Below are positions 11,866-23,357 of a stretch of 64,000 nt of DNA, piece by piece. The notes under the pieces were generated by a model that worked only from the letters and a program-made list of their open reading frames with translations, had not been told where the DNA came from and made no database searches. A program made the translations under genes and the position numbers. How positions within the stretch are numbered: the stretch's first letter is position 1; each line of letters starts with the position of its first letter. Source of the DNA: Megalobrama amblycephala. Lineage: Eukaryota > Chordata > Actinopteri > Cypriniformes > Xenocyprididae. The stretch spans positions 11,332,282 through 11,396,281 of the forward strand of contig NC_063050.1 in assembly GCF_018812025.1 (NCBI RefSeq), read 5' to 3'.

Positions 11866-12860
11866 AGCTGCTGTAGGTAACTTTTGTAAAAAAAATTTTT
11901 TTTACATATTTGTTAAACCTGACATTATGTCCTGACAGTAGAATATGAGACAGATAATCTGTGAAAAAATCAAGCTCCTCTGGCTCCTCCCAGTGGTCCT
12001 ATTGCCATTTGCAGAAATACACCGCTCCCGGTAAGAAACAACCAATCAGAGCCAGGAGGAGTGTCTTAGCAGTGTCAATCAATCAAGCTCGCGTGCGCGC
12101 TGATCTCACCCCTCCCATACACAGCGCCAGCGCATACAGGCTTCAAGATTACCGGTGTGCCGCAGCTTTGCTTATGGCGGAAAAACAATCCAAACTGCCA
12201 ATTCCTCGAGTGGCACCTGCTCATAAAATAAAGACGGGTAAACGGAAAAAGACAGATGACGATGATAAAAAAGCCAAAAAGAAAGAATTAGATAGAGCCC
12301 GAAATAAAACGAGGGTAAATATCGGAGCGGCTTTTCCGAGGTGGAGGGAGCTACGTGTCCTGAACGGATTAAAAACCGATGCAGAGTCAGCCACATTTCT
12401 GCTTGACAAGTAAGTATCCCTGCTTGATTTGTTTAATTTTTTAGGAACTACACAACTAAGATAATTTCAAAACAGGACTGACAAATTATGTATGGCATGG
12501 TTTCTTGTAGATTTCAGGGTGGTCCTTTGCATATAACATCGTTTTATTTCGCCATAAGCAAAGCTGCGGCACACCGGTAATCTTGAATTTGACGCCTGTA
12601 CACTGTGCATGAGAGGAGTGTGATCAGCGCGCACGCGAGCTTGATTGATTGACACTGCTAAGACACTCCTCCTGGCTCTGATTGGTTGTTTCTTACCGGG
12701 AGCGGTGTATTTCTGCAAATGGCAATTGGACCACTGGGAGGAGCCAGAGGAGCTTGATTTTTTCACAGATTATCTGTCTCATATTCTACTGTCAGGACAT
12801 AATGTCAGGTTTAACAAATATGTAAAAAATATTTTTTTACAAAAGTTACCTACAGCAGCT
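11866..12860 (+). mobile_element. TTAA-target element with ~312 bp inverted repeats and an internal exon
   Basis: This 995 bp insertion is flanked by TTAA (11862-11865 and 12861-12864). The terminal inverted repeats (11866 to about 12179, and about 12550-12860) begin 'agctgctgtaggtaac'. The TTAA duplication fits piggyBac or Kolobok elements. The opposite arm of the host MITE preserves the empty TTAA site. The non-repeat centre (12180-12549) consists largely of one exon-like open frame, described separately. Confidence 0.82.
12174..12409 (+). CDS. Exon-like open frame with splice donor inside the TTAA element
   Basis: The frame is 78 codons plus two bases, from ATG at 12174 to a donor at 12410 (AA|GTAAGT). 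It starts MAEKQSKLPIP, has a Lys/Asp-rich basic stretch (KKTDDDDKKAKKKELDRARNK), then RVNIGAAFPRWRELR and KTDAESATFLLD. That last motif pattern resembles an N-terminal segment seen in many uncharacterised fish proteins; this is from memory, not a search. The ATG lies at the inner edge of the left inverted repeat, so the element's repeat would supply the 5' leader. No downstream exon or stop is visible nearby. It could be a captured host exon or the first exon of a decayed transposase. Confidence 0.45.
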
Positions 12861-13879
12861 TTAAGCATTAGTAAATAGTCAATTCATCATTTATAAAGCA
12901 TTAATAGACATTAGTAAGCTGTTTATAAATACAGCTATAAATGCTTTATTCTTGATTTATAAGCATATCTATAATGAGTTTAATAATAGTATTTTCGTAC
13001 TTTATTAATGATCAATTTATCATTTCTAAATTATGTATTACATTATTCACAAACCAGTTATTTAGGAGTTGTCAGTGGTTCATAAGATCATTTAGGAAGT
13101 GTAAGTAAATGATTAATAAAATATTTAAATGTACATTTATGCATCTTATTATTTAGACATATAGTATTAGTTACTTAGTGTGTTAATAAATGCTTTATTA
13201 ACATATTCCTAGTGTCAAAACTACCTCTGTACTAACTTTAAAACATTAGAGAACAGCAGTGCAGACGATCACTGAACCTTTAAATCTCATTTATAAAAGC
13301 TTTACAAAGCATAAATTGTCCTCACTTTAGATGAGCTCACAAAAATAGTTAACTGACCTCTAAATGTTTTATAACTACCTGAATTAATCATGAATTGCAG
13401 TAGGAATATGTGTTAAAGCATTTAATAACACACTGAGTAACTATTACTATATGTCTAAATAATAAGATGTATAAATGAATGTTTAAATAGTTTATTAATC
13501 ATTTACTTACACTTACTAAATGAACCACTGACAACTCCTAAATAACTGGTTTGTAAATAATGTAATACTTAATTTAGAAATGATAAATTGATTATTAATA
13601 AAGTATGAAAATACAATTATTAAACACATTATAGATATGCTTATAAATCAAGAATAAAGCAATTATAGCTGTATTTATAAACCACTTACTAATGTCTATT
13701 AATGCTTTATAAGTGATGAATTAACTATTAACTAATGCTTAATTAATGCTTCATAGTGTGCAGTTATTATAAAGTGTTACCGAATTTATTTATTTACGGA
13801 AAGTAGTGGACTGTTAAGTTTTTCATTATGGTTGTTGTCATGCACATGCAGTCCACATGTACCAGATGGGCCGGATCTG

Positions 13880-15560
13880 GGCCACTATATGGGTCTGTTT
13901 ACACTTGGTCACTTATGTGTTTTCTCTGATCGGATCCGATCACAAAAAGACCAGGGCCCTCATTTATAAAACTTTGCGTAGATTTCATCCTAAAAGTGTA
14001 CGTATGCGCAAAAGCTAAATTCTGCGTACGCACAAAAATATTCAGATTTATAAAACCATGCGTATGCCAGAACCTGCGCACAAATCCCTTTATAAATCCC
14101 AGTCAGCGGAAGATTGTGTGTACGTGCATCTCCACCCTGTCTCCTCCCCGATATCACCATATATGGAGCTTACGACGCCTAGTTTAACTATCCATAACCT
14201 CATCTGCATATCATTTCCATGCACGTTCCCATCCACGTGACACCATGGTTAACACCGTCAAAGGTAGAAGACAATGGAAAATATTAGAAATGGACTATGA
14301 ATGCCATTTGTGCAATACACTACACTGATAAAAATCATCCAATATCCTCTTTATGTTTTAGATTAAATATATCAAAATATCCATAAAAACAAAATTGTAT
14401 AAAATACTTCAGATAAAGGTTTTAGAATAGAGTTGTTTCATTCATTTCCAATGGCCAAATAGTATTTTAATAGTTTTAAACAATTCAAGTCAAATTTATG
14501 CAGTTTTACTGATAAGGTGAACATATCGCTTATGAAGTTTATAGGCTATTTTAAGTGGAAACAGATCGGACTACTTATTTATTGCAGTGTAAATACAATT
14601 GTCTGACTCGGTGCATCACTGACAAAGTATTTTAAAAAAAGGAAATGTGCAAATCTTACCGTTTTCATCAAATTATATCCTTCAAATACAGTGGTAATTG
14701 TTTGAAGATCCTTCCTGAAGACACCTCCCTGCAGCTGTGGTTATACAGTAAGCTATTATTATTGGATCTCTTCAAACTGGACAACGGACCGTTCGACCAC
14801 CCAATCCAGCAGCGTCTTCCATAATATCCAAGTTAAGTGTGTGTCACTGATCGTTGTTCTCGCTAAAATATTTTGTCGTAACATCTGCAGTTTAGTTTAA
14901 AGAGGAATTATTGTGCTCCTAGCGCTCCTCTCTGTCATTAAAGCAGCGTGTCACAGGAAAAGTGAAAAAAAGTAGCACATCTACCATCTAAATTCATATC
15001 ATTAAGTTCTCCGTAATGACTGCATAATGTAATTTCAGTGCTTATCACCAATAGTGAAAGTGTAATGTAAATGTGTATATCAAAATGAAAACGTGATTTA
15101 AATAATTATTTTATTTATTTAAACGGTTATTGTGAATGTGCACTGTATTTATGATTAGGACTCATCATTTGGATTTAAAGTGGTTTTCTTTAAAACGTTC
15201 GTACGCATGGGTCAGAGTTTGCGTGGAGGTGCGCAAATTTTCCCGTCATGTTTGTATTTATAACTCAACTTATGCGTAGAAACTGACGTACGCACTTTCA
15301 GGGCCTGTTTTGTGCATACGCAAAGCCCCTGGTCTGAATGCCCTCCGAAACGCATTTGAGACGGATATAAATCTGTTCACTCAAACCACTTTGGAAGGTG
15401 GTCTGGGACACATTCCAGTCAAAACTGAACAAGTCTAAATGCATCTGGTTGTTGAAACCACATATGTAAATTTAACTCCTACTAGTGTGTTATAGGCTAA
15501 ATAACATGTTATAGCCAGAAATGACAGCACTACTGCATCATGTATCACCGCAGATGAGCA
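13880..15560. mobile_element. 'Gtctgtttacacttggtcact' element interrupted by copy 2 of the 1-1150 element
   Basis: The left portion (about 13885-13950) and right portion (about 15336-15560) match parts of the element at 30108-31438 ('tttacacctggtcact', and the 'aacatgttat' block). The central part is the insertion described at 13955-15335. No coding sequence survives. Confidence 0.5.
13955..15335 (+). mobile_element. Interspersed DNA element, copy 2
   Basis: Homologous to 1-1150 in opposite orientation. It begins near 'gggccctcatttataaaa', has several 'tgcgtacgc'-type motifs at both ends and finishes near 'gcatacgcaaagcccc'. Short inverted ends around 'agaccagggg' are plausible. The interior has no long open frame. 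Compared with copy 1 it lacks the 446 bp Harbinger-type insertion. Confidence 0.6.
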
Positions 15561-15568
15561 GCTGAGGA

Positions 15569-15625
15569 TCTCTTCAGACCAACTCACTGGATATGAACAA
15601 ACCTACCATTTCCTTTCAATAAACA
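15569..15625 (-). pseudogene. C-type lectin exon 3 relic
   Basis: The reverse complement reads a polypyrimidine-poor acceptor 'gtttattgaaag' and then 'catatccagtgagttg', closely matching the start of CRD exon 3 in lectin gene 3 (27937 downwards). The rest of the exon is missing. With 17280-17405 it marks a dead lectin gene interrupted by the Tc1 element at 15671-17273. Confidence 0.6.
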
Positions 15626-15670
15626 CAGTACAAAGAATTTTTTTATTTTTTTTTTATTAGTGCAACTATA

Positions 15671-17273
15671 CAGTTGTGGCCAGAATTATTAGACCCCTTC
15701 CTAAATATGATCAGAGATGACTCTAAAAATAAATCTGCATTGTTTATCCTTTTGATCTTTAATTCATAAAATTAGCAAAAATCTAACCTTTCATTGAAGG
15801 AAAAGAATTGAAAGTGGGGGGAAAATAACATTAAGAAATAAATGTTTTTCTCCAAAACACGTTGCCCACAATTATTAGCACCCCTAGAATTTTTTATGAG
15901 TAAAATATCTCTGAAGTATATTCCCATTCATATTTAATTTTTTTTTAGCTCACCGGGGTGATCATGAACATGAAATTGTCCAGCCATGACTTCCTGTTCC
16001 ACAGGAATATAAACATGAGGAAACACAAAGGCCAAATTCCCTTAATCATTCATCACAATGAGTAAAACCAAAGAATATAGTTCTGATGTGTAGCAAATGA
16101 TTGTCGAGCTTCACAAAATAGAAAGTGGCTGTAAGAAAATAGCTGAAGCATTGAAAATCCCCATTTCCACTATCAGGGCAATAATTGAGAAGTTCCAATC
16201 AACTAAAGATGTTACAAATCTGCCTGGAAGAAGACATGTGTCTAAATCATCCTAATGCGCAGTGAGGAGGAATGTTTAAGGGGCCAAAGACTCTCCAAGG
16301 ATCACAGCTGGAGAATTGCAGAGATTAGTTGAGTCTTGAATCTCAGAAAGCCTAAAAAAAATGATCAAAAGCACCTACATCCCCACAAGTTGTTCGAGAG
16401 GGTTTCAAGAAAAATCCTCTGCTCTCATCCAGAAACAATCTCCAACATATTCAGTTGTCAGACATGACTGGATCTTCAAACGGGACGAGCTTCTATGGTC
16501 AGATGAAACTAAAAAAGAGCTTTTTGGCAGCAAACCCACCAGATGGGTTTGGTGCACACATGGATAAAAAGTGCTCCATGCCCACGGTTAAATATACTGC
16601 TGGATATTTAATGTTGTGGGCCTATTTTTGTGCTGGAGGTCCTGGACAACTTGTTCAGATATATCATATCATGGATTCTATCAAATACCAACAGATAAAA
16701 AATCAAAACCTGACCGCTTCTGCTAGAAATCTTATAATGGGCTGTGGTTGGATCATCCGTCGGGACAATGATCCAAAACAAACATCAAAACCAGCACAAA
16801 AATGTGTCACTGAGCACAAAATGAAGCTTCTGCCATGGCCATCCCAGTCCCCTGACCTGAACCCTAAAGAAAATGAGTGGAGTGAACTGAAGAGAAGAAG
16901 CACCATCATGGAGCTGGAATCTGAAGGATCTGGAGAGATTCTGCATGAAGGAATGGTCTCTGATCTCTTGTCAGGTGTTCTCCAAACTCATCAGGCATTA
17001 TAGAAGATGAATCAGAGCTGTTATCTTGGCAAAAGGAGGTTGCAAAAAGTTTTGAATAAAAGGGTGCTAATAATTGTGGGCAACGTGTTTTGGAGAAAAA
17101 CATTTATTTCATAATGTTATTTCCCCCCACTTTCTATTCTTTTCCTTCAATGAAAGGTTAGATTTTTGCTAATTTTATGAATTAAAGATCAAAAGGATAA
17201 ACAATGCAGATTTATTTTTAGAGTAATCTTTGATCATATTTATGAAGGGGTCTAATAATTCTGGCCACAACTG
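15671..17273 (+). mobile_element. Tc1-like transposon with ~210 bp inverted repeats and dead transposase
   Basis: The ends 'cagttgtggccagaatta' and 'taattctggccacaactg' sit in TA sites. The inverted repeats run about 15671-15885 and 17060-17273. The transposase begins near 16058 (MSKTKEYSSDV) and meets a stop within a dozen codons. Further pieces lie in different frames (about 16361-16567 and 16455-17003). The LLWSDET block and the SPDLNPKENEW block with its Glu are recognisable, but the frame breaks prevent a functional enzyme. Confidence 0.88.
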
Positions 17274-17279
17274 TAAATA

Positions 17280-17405
17280 TAAATCCATTAACAAACCCTG
17301 TTCAGATAACTCTTCCTTAGTTCATTATCCAACTCCAGTCTCATTAGACTTGGAAGAGTTGACCCAAACATCTACTTCTTCCTGCCAAACAGGACAAAAA
17401 CACAC
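17280..17405 (-). pseudogene. C-type lectin neck/membrane exon relic
   Basis: The block 'cagataactcttccttagtt' on the + strand matches the antisense of the neck 3' end in lectin genes 2 and 3 (20291 and 28021). The block 'acaggacaaaaacacacaaat' matches sequence beside the start of gene 3 exon 2 (28300-28325). The membrane-coding interior is deleted, leaving exon borders fused. Confidence 0.55.
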
Positions 17406-18833
17406 AAATATAATTTATTAACTTTCACTCCATAATATTATGATATGTTTTTTAAAAGTGAATGTTTTGACATCTGGAAATCCTATACATTAGAATATAG
17501 CAATCAAAAACATACTGAAAAATTAAACAGAAAAATAATTACATGTTAAAATATTTCATATAAAAGTAGAAACAATGACATATTAATCATAAAACAATGA
17601 TTGGATTTTTATGCAACGTTTTTCATCCTCTCAAACATTAGTGACACAATGTTATATTTCTGCACACGTAAAAGGTTCCTGATTTTGTTATTTGCTCTAA
17701 CTTAGTCTTCCAGTACAGTGTGTGTTCACAGATGAGGTGTGTGTTTTTAATGGTTATTAGACAGTAAATGGTTCCATTCAGAAAAACATCTAGGTTTTTA
17801 TTATCACTTTGAAACTCTGTACACTCATACTATTGAATGTATATGCATGTATTACATTTGATGTAATGTAGTCAAAACAAAGTGTAGATTTTCCCATGAT
17901 CATATTGTAATCTAAAAGCCATAGAAATTAACTCAAAAACTCTAAAATAAAATTTAGGCCTTTAAATGTCCTTTAAATACAATTGTATTTATGTCAACTA
18001 ACTAGATAGGAATTAAATATATTTTTATATGGCAGCATCACGGTGGCATTGGAGTGACAGTAGAAAACAGAGACTGTGAGATTATGATGATTTCATGCAC
18101 TGTAAAAAGTGCATCTCTGTGGCAGAATTACAGCGCCACATACTGGTCTGGCATGTATACGACATTGTTTTTAGTCGTTTCTGTGGTTTCGTGTGGACGC
18201 AGATATTTTTTGAGACGAGGGGAAAAAAAAAAGATCGGTTGGGGTAAGCTCCGGCTTCGTGTGGACGTAGCTTAGTCTGAGGCATGATGCCTTTTCGTTG
18301 TATGACTGAGGTTTGAGAATGTCCTAAAATGGACACCGTACCAATGGCATTGCGGAGTATTTAATAGTTCTGCCCACTGCCCTCTGTTCTGAAAGCATGG
18401 GAAGGCAGCATAAATCTCAAATTATTCCCAGATAAGTATGCATATTTTACTCTTTGAATAGCACAATAAAAAAATAAAAAAGATGACAGGAACCAGAAAT
18501 TGAAGCAACTACAATGATTTCATAAAAAGATAAAATCATAAAAAGCAGATAATTCACAGGAAATCTATTTTAGAAAGCATTTCTCAGGATGTCATTGTTA
18601 TTACTGCAGTGAGAAATCTAGAAAATCAAGAAACTACCTTTTTATATACTGGAAGATACATAAAATAAAAAAAATAAGATACATAAAAACTGAAACCAGT
18701 AAATCAGTTATAACAATTGTAAGACATTAGCTTTGCTGACAGGAACATTTACCAAGAATAAAAATGTTAAGGTGAAACAGGTATTTTTAGAATCAAATTA
18801 TTATTAAAAAGTGTGAAAATTAAAGAATGAATT
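17406..18833. other. Intergenic, 3' side of lectin gene 2
   Basis: A/T-rich sequence with no supported gene. A G/C-richer block at about 18030-18290 ('gtgtggacg' repeats) looks like the end of a DNA transposon. Weak similarity to lectin exon 1 upstream sequence occurs at about 17710-17770 ('gttcacagatgag'). Confidence 0.4.
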
Positions 18834-19252
18834 CTAAATCTCACAAACACATTTTCTCTTATCTGAGCATGGGATGTCATTCCAGTTGTTCAGGACAGTT
18901 TTTCCAGGATTCAGTTCAATACAGTCTTCCTTTCCACCTGCATCATTCGGCTCATTTTTTTCCCAAAACCTGAATAATATACAATCAGATTCAGTTCCTG
19001 AAGAGCTAAAAGTATTTACTCACTCATACAAGTATAAGAAGAAAAAATAATTTAAAAACAAACACACAGTGCTTTATGGGTGTGTTTTGTCACTTACCCT
19101 TGTTTCAGTGGTGAATTATCCACCCATGTCATATTGCCTTCTTTCTCAATGTCAGACAAACCAATCCACACCATCTCTTTGATGAATGAAGATATGCACC
19201 TCTGTGTGTGAGTAAATACAGGAATAAGTGTGATTCCTCTTTCTCTCCTTTA

Positions 19253-19296
<44 letters not shown>

Positions 19297-21700
19297 ACTT
19301 AGCTATCTAGAACCCGAATTCCGGAAAAGTTGGGACGTTTTTTAAATTTGAATAAAATGAAAACTAAAAGACTTTCAAATCACATGATCCAATATTTTAT
19401 TCACAATAGAACATAGATAACATAACAAATGTTTAAATGAAGAAATTTTACACTTTTATCCACTAAATGAGCTCATTTCAAATTTGATGCCTGCCACAGA
19501 TCTCAAAAAAGTTGGCACGGGAGCAACAAATGGCTGAAAAAGCAAGAGATTTTTGAAAAGATCCAGCTGGGAGAACATCTAGCAACTAATTAAGTTAATT
19601 GATATCAGGTCTGTAACATGATTAGCTATAAAAGGAATTAGAGAGGCAGAGTCTCTCAGAAGTAAAGATGGGCAGAGGCTCTCCAATCTGTGAACCAGTG
19701 CGTAAAAGAAATTGTGGAAAACAATGTTCCTCAATGTCAAATTTCAAAGGCTTTGCAAATCTCATCATCTACAGTTCATAACATCATAAAGTTAAGTTCA
19801 AACAACATTAAATTTGTCAAGGCAAACATACTTAATATTCTACGTAAATACAGCTTAACTGAGTCAGTGCAAGAAAAGATAACTCAAAAAGTTCAGTTAA
19901 GTGAATTTTTTTTTTTACAGTGTGAGAGAAACCTAAAACTCCCTCAAAAGTTGAACACATTCCATGCAAACTTGAGACTTAGATGTGAATTTTGGGTTTA
20001 ATACTTATTAGCTGTTAGTATGACAAATTATGTTTAGAGAAATTTTCAGAATTTATTGGATCTGGTTCTGTTTTCCACTGAACTCACCTGCTTCTTTTCA
20101 CTCTTGATAATGACCAGATCACCACCACGATCCCTGCAGTACTTCCTGCTGTCAGACCAGCTCATCTCCTTATTGGACGCAACAAGACAGCCAATTGCTT
20201 TCAATAAACAAACAAATACAATTAGGCTTTTTTTATATATATATATATTTGTAAAGTGCTTCTATGTACAACTCAATATTTGCAAACCTTGCTCAGATAA
20301 CTTCCTTAGTTCAGTCTCTAACTCCAGTTTCTTCTGATTTAAAGAGTTTGAACTGTTCTGGAACTGGCTTTTCTCAGCATTGAGATTACTGACTCTGGTC
20401 TCCAGCTCCAGTTTCTTCTGACTCAAAGAGTTGAAGCTGTTCTGTAACTGGCTTTTCTCAGCATTGAGATTACTGACTCTGGTCTCCAGCTCCAGTTTCT
20501 TCTGACTCAAAGAGTCAGAATTTCTCTGTAACTGGCTTTTCTCAGCATTGAGATTACTGACTCTGGTCTCCAGCTCCACTTTCTTCTGACTCAAAGCGTT
20601 GAAGCTGTTCTGTAACTGGCTTTTCTCAGCAGTGAGATCACTGACTCTGGTCTCCAGCTCCAGTTTCTTCTGACTCAAAGAGTCAGAATTTCTCTGTAAC
20701 TGGCTTTTCTCAGCAGTGAGATCACTGACTCTGGTCTCCAGCTCCAGTTTCTTCTGACTCAAAGAGTCAGAATTTCTCTGTAACTGGCTTTTCTCAGCAG
20801 TGAGATCACTGACTCTGGTCTCCAGCTCCAGTTTCTTCTGACTCAAAGAGTTGAAGCTGTTCTGTAACTGGCTTTTCTCAGCAGTGAGATCACTGACTCT
20901 GGTCTCCAGCTCCACTTTCTTCTGACTCAAAGCGTTGAAGCTGTTCTGTAACTGGCTTTTCTCAGCAGTGAGATTACTGACTCTGGTCTCCAGCTCCAGT
21001 TTCTTCTGACTCAAAGAGTCAGAATTTCTCTGTAACTGACCTTTCTCAGCAGTGAGATTACTGACTCTGGTCTCCAGCTCCACTTTCTTCTGACTCAAAG
21101 CGTTGAAGCTGTTCTGTAACTGGCTTTTCTCAGCAGTGAGATTACTGACTCTGGTCTCCAGCTCCAGTTTCTTCTGACTCAAAGAGTCAGAATTTCTCTG
21201 TAACTGACCTTTCTCAGCAGTGAGATTACTGACTCTGGTCTCCAGCTCCAGTTTCTTCTGACTCAAAGCGTTGAAACTGTTCTGTAACTGGTCCTTTTCA
21301 GTTTGATATCTTGAACTGGTCTGTAACATGAGCGTAGCTTGTATCTCTCTCTCTGCCGTGAGCTTGATATGCAGTACTATAACGGCCACCACAAGGAGAA
21401 TACACATGAGGCCAAAGCATACTGTGCTCAACACAACACACTTACTTCGACCTGTTAAACCTCCTGCTGAATATAAAAAAAAAAAAACAAGAACATGCTA
21501 TGAACAAATGACTATTATTGTAGTGTATAAACATTACTGACATCACATGTCTTACTTTGGTTTTGAGCATTTGCTTCAGTCTGGCTGAGATTTTGGTACT
21601 TATTAGTACCAAATATATCTTCATCTCGGTCCAGTTCCCTCTCATTGCCCTTGCTGCAGGTCTCGCGGTCAACATTTTTATAAATGCCCTCCAGTTCCAT
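18834..21700 (-). CDS. C-type lectin receptor gene 2, long-neck form
   Basis: Type II membrane lectin, probably CD209/illr-like. Exons: 21556-21700, 20288-21451, 20088-20197, 19098-19201, 18834-18969; phases agree and give 552 codons. The tail starts MELEGIYKNVD and has a second tyrosine (KYQNL); both are YxN motifs, which in known receptors can bind SH2 adaptors. The membrane segment (CVVLSTVCFGLMCILLVVAV) leads into a neck of twelve 28-residue coiled-coil units (84 bp each, about 20288-21290), of type QLQNSFNALSQKK or QLQRNSDSLSQKK. The CRD has four cysteines, WIGL, EPN and WND, the residues of Ca-dependent mannose-type binding. It is probably an oligomeric pathogen- or glycan-binding receptor. 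The neighbour in the same orientation is gene 3. Confidence 0.9.
19255..19293. repeat. (CA)n microsatellite
   Basis: An uninterrupted CA dinucleotide run in lectin gene 2 intron 3. Confidence 0.95.
19303..19800 (+). mobile_element. 5' fragment of a Tc1/IS630-like or IS3EU-like DNA transposon
   Basis: It starts near 'ttccggaaaagttgggacg' and carries a terminal-repeat-like A/T region. A frame at 19690 onward reads EIVENNVPQCQISKALQISSSTV, a helix-turn-helix pattern as in transposase N-termini. It decays by about 19800, and no catalytic domain is present. It lies in lectin gene 2 intron 3. Confidence 0.5.
20288..21295 (-). repeat. 84 bp coding minisatellite (lectin neck, 12 units)
   Basis: Twelve in-frame units of 84 bp, each four heptads. 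Two unit types alternate: 'NSFNALSQKK' and 'RNSDSLSQKK', in the order A B A B A A B B A B A A'. The A B A B start suggests growth partly by 168 bp dimers. Units 1-4 carry an NLT glycosylation sequon in SNLTAEK; units 5-8 have SDLTAEK and units 9-11 SNLNAEK, both without it. Confidence 0.92.
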
Positions 21701-21799
21701 TATGACGTCCGTCTGCGTATCTTCAGTTGAGCTGTGGACTTTCGGAGTATGGGTCAGGGATTTAATATAGATAACTTCCCCTAGAATTTACATATCGCT

Positions 21800-22640
21800 G
21801 ACCAACAAGATTTTAAACTTTGATGCACTGTACATCCTCATAAAAAAAAATGTGACCAATGTCAAACATGTTGGGTGCAGAGACTTTTCCCACCTTAATT
21901 TCACTGAAACTTCATTCCAGAGTCAAAACTCAACTTTAAATTAAGAAATTAACATAAATATGCCTACATATTCATAAATATTTCTAGAAATTGTATTATT
22001 AACTAGATATCTTTTAATATATAATAATATAACATTGGTTTTGTCTTGCATAGTGACAAACAGCACAGTTCTTTGTGTAACTTTCTTCAAATACTGGTGA
22101 ATATTAGTAAAATATTTCTTGCCTTCATAGATTTTACTCACAAAATGACTACAAACAGAACTAACATATTATTTATCTTTTATATAACACACTCTTTTGT
22201 TTTAAAAACTGCAAAGAAAATCATTAAAATGAACTTTGAACAACACAATTCTGAACTTTCTGTTGAGTACAATTTGTGCTCAGTGTCACTATGAGGTGAA
22301 TGAACTTCAGAATGATGTGCTGTGTTAAACACAAATACACATTTCCCTCTAAACAAACTTACTTTCATTTCATTTTACTTTGAGATCCTGCTGAGCTTGA
22401 ATTATTGGAAAATTGCACTTACATAACATAAGGTTCATCAGGCAACATAAGGTTACTCTAAAGGAAAGATTATAATATAATAATTACATCTCAACATAAA
22501 TCAGTTTGGAGACAGTGAATAAGGGAATGGTCAGAACAGATGATCTTTCTAGACTTCTTTTATTATGAAAATATGCTTAAACATGTATGTGAAGAATGGC
22601 AGTTGTAAGTAAAGAAAGGCAATGTAAGTAAATCATGCTG
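21800..22640. other. Paralogous flank shared with 29.5-32.7 kb
   Basis: Non-coding sequence upstream of lectin gene 2 that aligns block by block with 29570-30060, 31440-31553 and 32437-32650. Shared blocks include 'gtgacaaacagcacag' and 'tctgttgagta'. It marks an old duplication of the lectin unit together with its 5' flank. Confidence 0.7.
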
Positions 22641-22666
22641 GTTTACATCATTTGTTCACTGAGTAA

Positions 22667-23357
22667 AGGCCGACGTGAAAAACCGTGCACACCGACGTTA
22701 AAAAACGGCAGGCGTAAAAGCGGCATTTTTAAAAAAAAAATCGTTTTTTTTGGTTTGACGCGCCACGTTAAAAACTGGCAGACCAATGAGATTGGCGCTT
22801 TTGTTTCCTGGCATGGAGCTGCTGAAGTTACAGTAAAACACGACTTGGTGGCGCTCAAACACAAAACAGTCTTGACAAGCACACATTGATAACAAGACGA
22901 CGAAGCCAACTCCCTGATCAGTGCCCATAGGGAGCTGATTGAGATGCACGCTATGGGTGCTCTGCCAGTTCTTGGCCACACCAATAGATGTGAATTATTT
23001 CTGTATTTTTACTGTTTTTTTTTTTCTTTTGCATTCAAGAAATATAGTTGAGAATGTCTATTTCATAATATGTTTATTTGCACTACCGTTCACTTGCGCT
23101 ACTGTCATTGTGACTTTTGCATTACCGTTTCTGACTACCATCTCTCATATATGCCATTTTTATCTTCTTTAACTTTCATCATAAATATGTTTATTTGCAC
23201 TACCGTTCAGCACAAGCGCCACATACTGTCAGGAAGTGAATTTGCACATTTACTCTGCACATCACCAGTGAAAATCGCTTGGGTATGAACATAAAAAACC
23301 TCTCGAAAAACGCAGGCGATAAGCGTGTGGGATATTCGTCCCGGTGTGTACAGGCCT
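22667..23357. mobile_element. Harbinger-type element with TAA duplication
   Basis: The ends 'aggccgacgtg' and 'gtacaggcct' are imperfect inverted repeats, flanked by TAA at 22664-22666 and 23358-23360. The paralogous segment keeps the empty site 'gagtaacagg' at 32660-32669, which defines the insertion exactly. Short open frames inside are not convincing. Confidence 0.75.

Larger units (their letters stand above)
11824..13781. mobile_element. Large palindromic hAT-type MITE, split by a later insertion
   Basis: The ends are 'ggtaacacttta' and 'taaagtgttacc', flanked by the 8 bp duplication GAATTTAT (11816-11823 and 13782-13789). The two arms (11824-11865 plus 12861-13230, and about 13410-13781) are inverted copies built on 'tttataaa' and 'cattaat' motifs. 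Removing the 995 bp insertion at 11866-12860 restores a continuous left arm matching the right arm. There is no coding sequence of its own. Confidence 0.8.

Noticed and set aside
12467..12878. Open frames on both strands at 12467-12766 and 12645-12878
   Set aside because: They translate the right inverted repeat of the TTAA element and mirror the left arm; not separate genes.
19690..20001. 103-codon frame with helix-turn-helix look
   Set aside because: As a host gene it was rejected; it follows transposon terminal sequence, decays after about 35 codons and sits in a lectin intron.
22643..22984. Overlapping minus-strand frames of 93-113 codons
   Set aside because: They lie inside the Harbinger-type element; no transposase motif could be identified with confidence.
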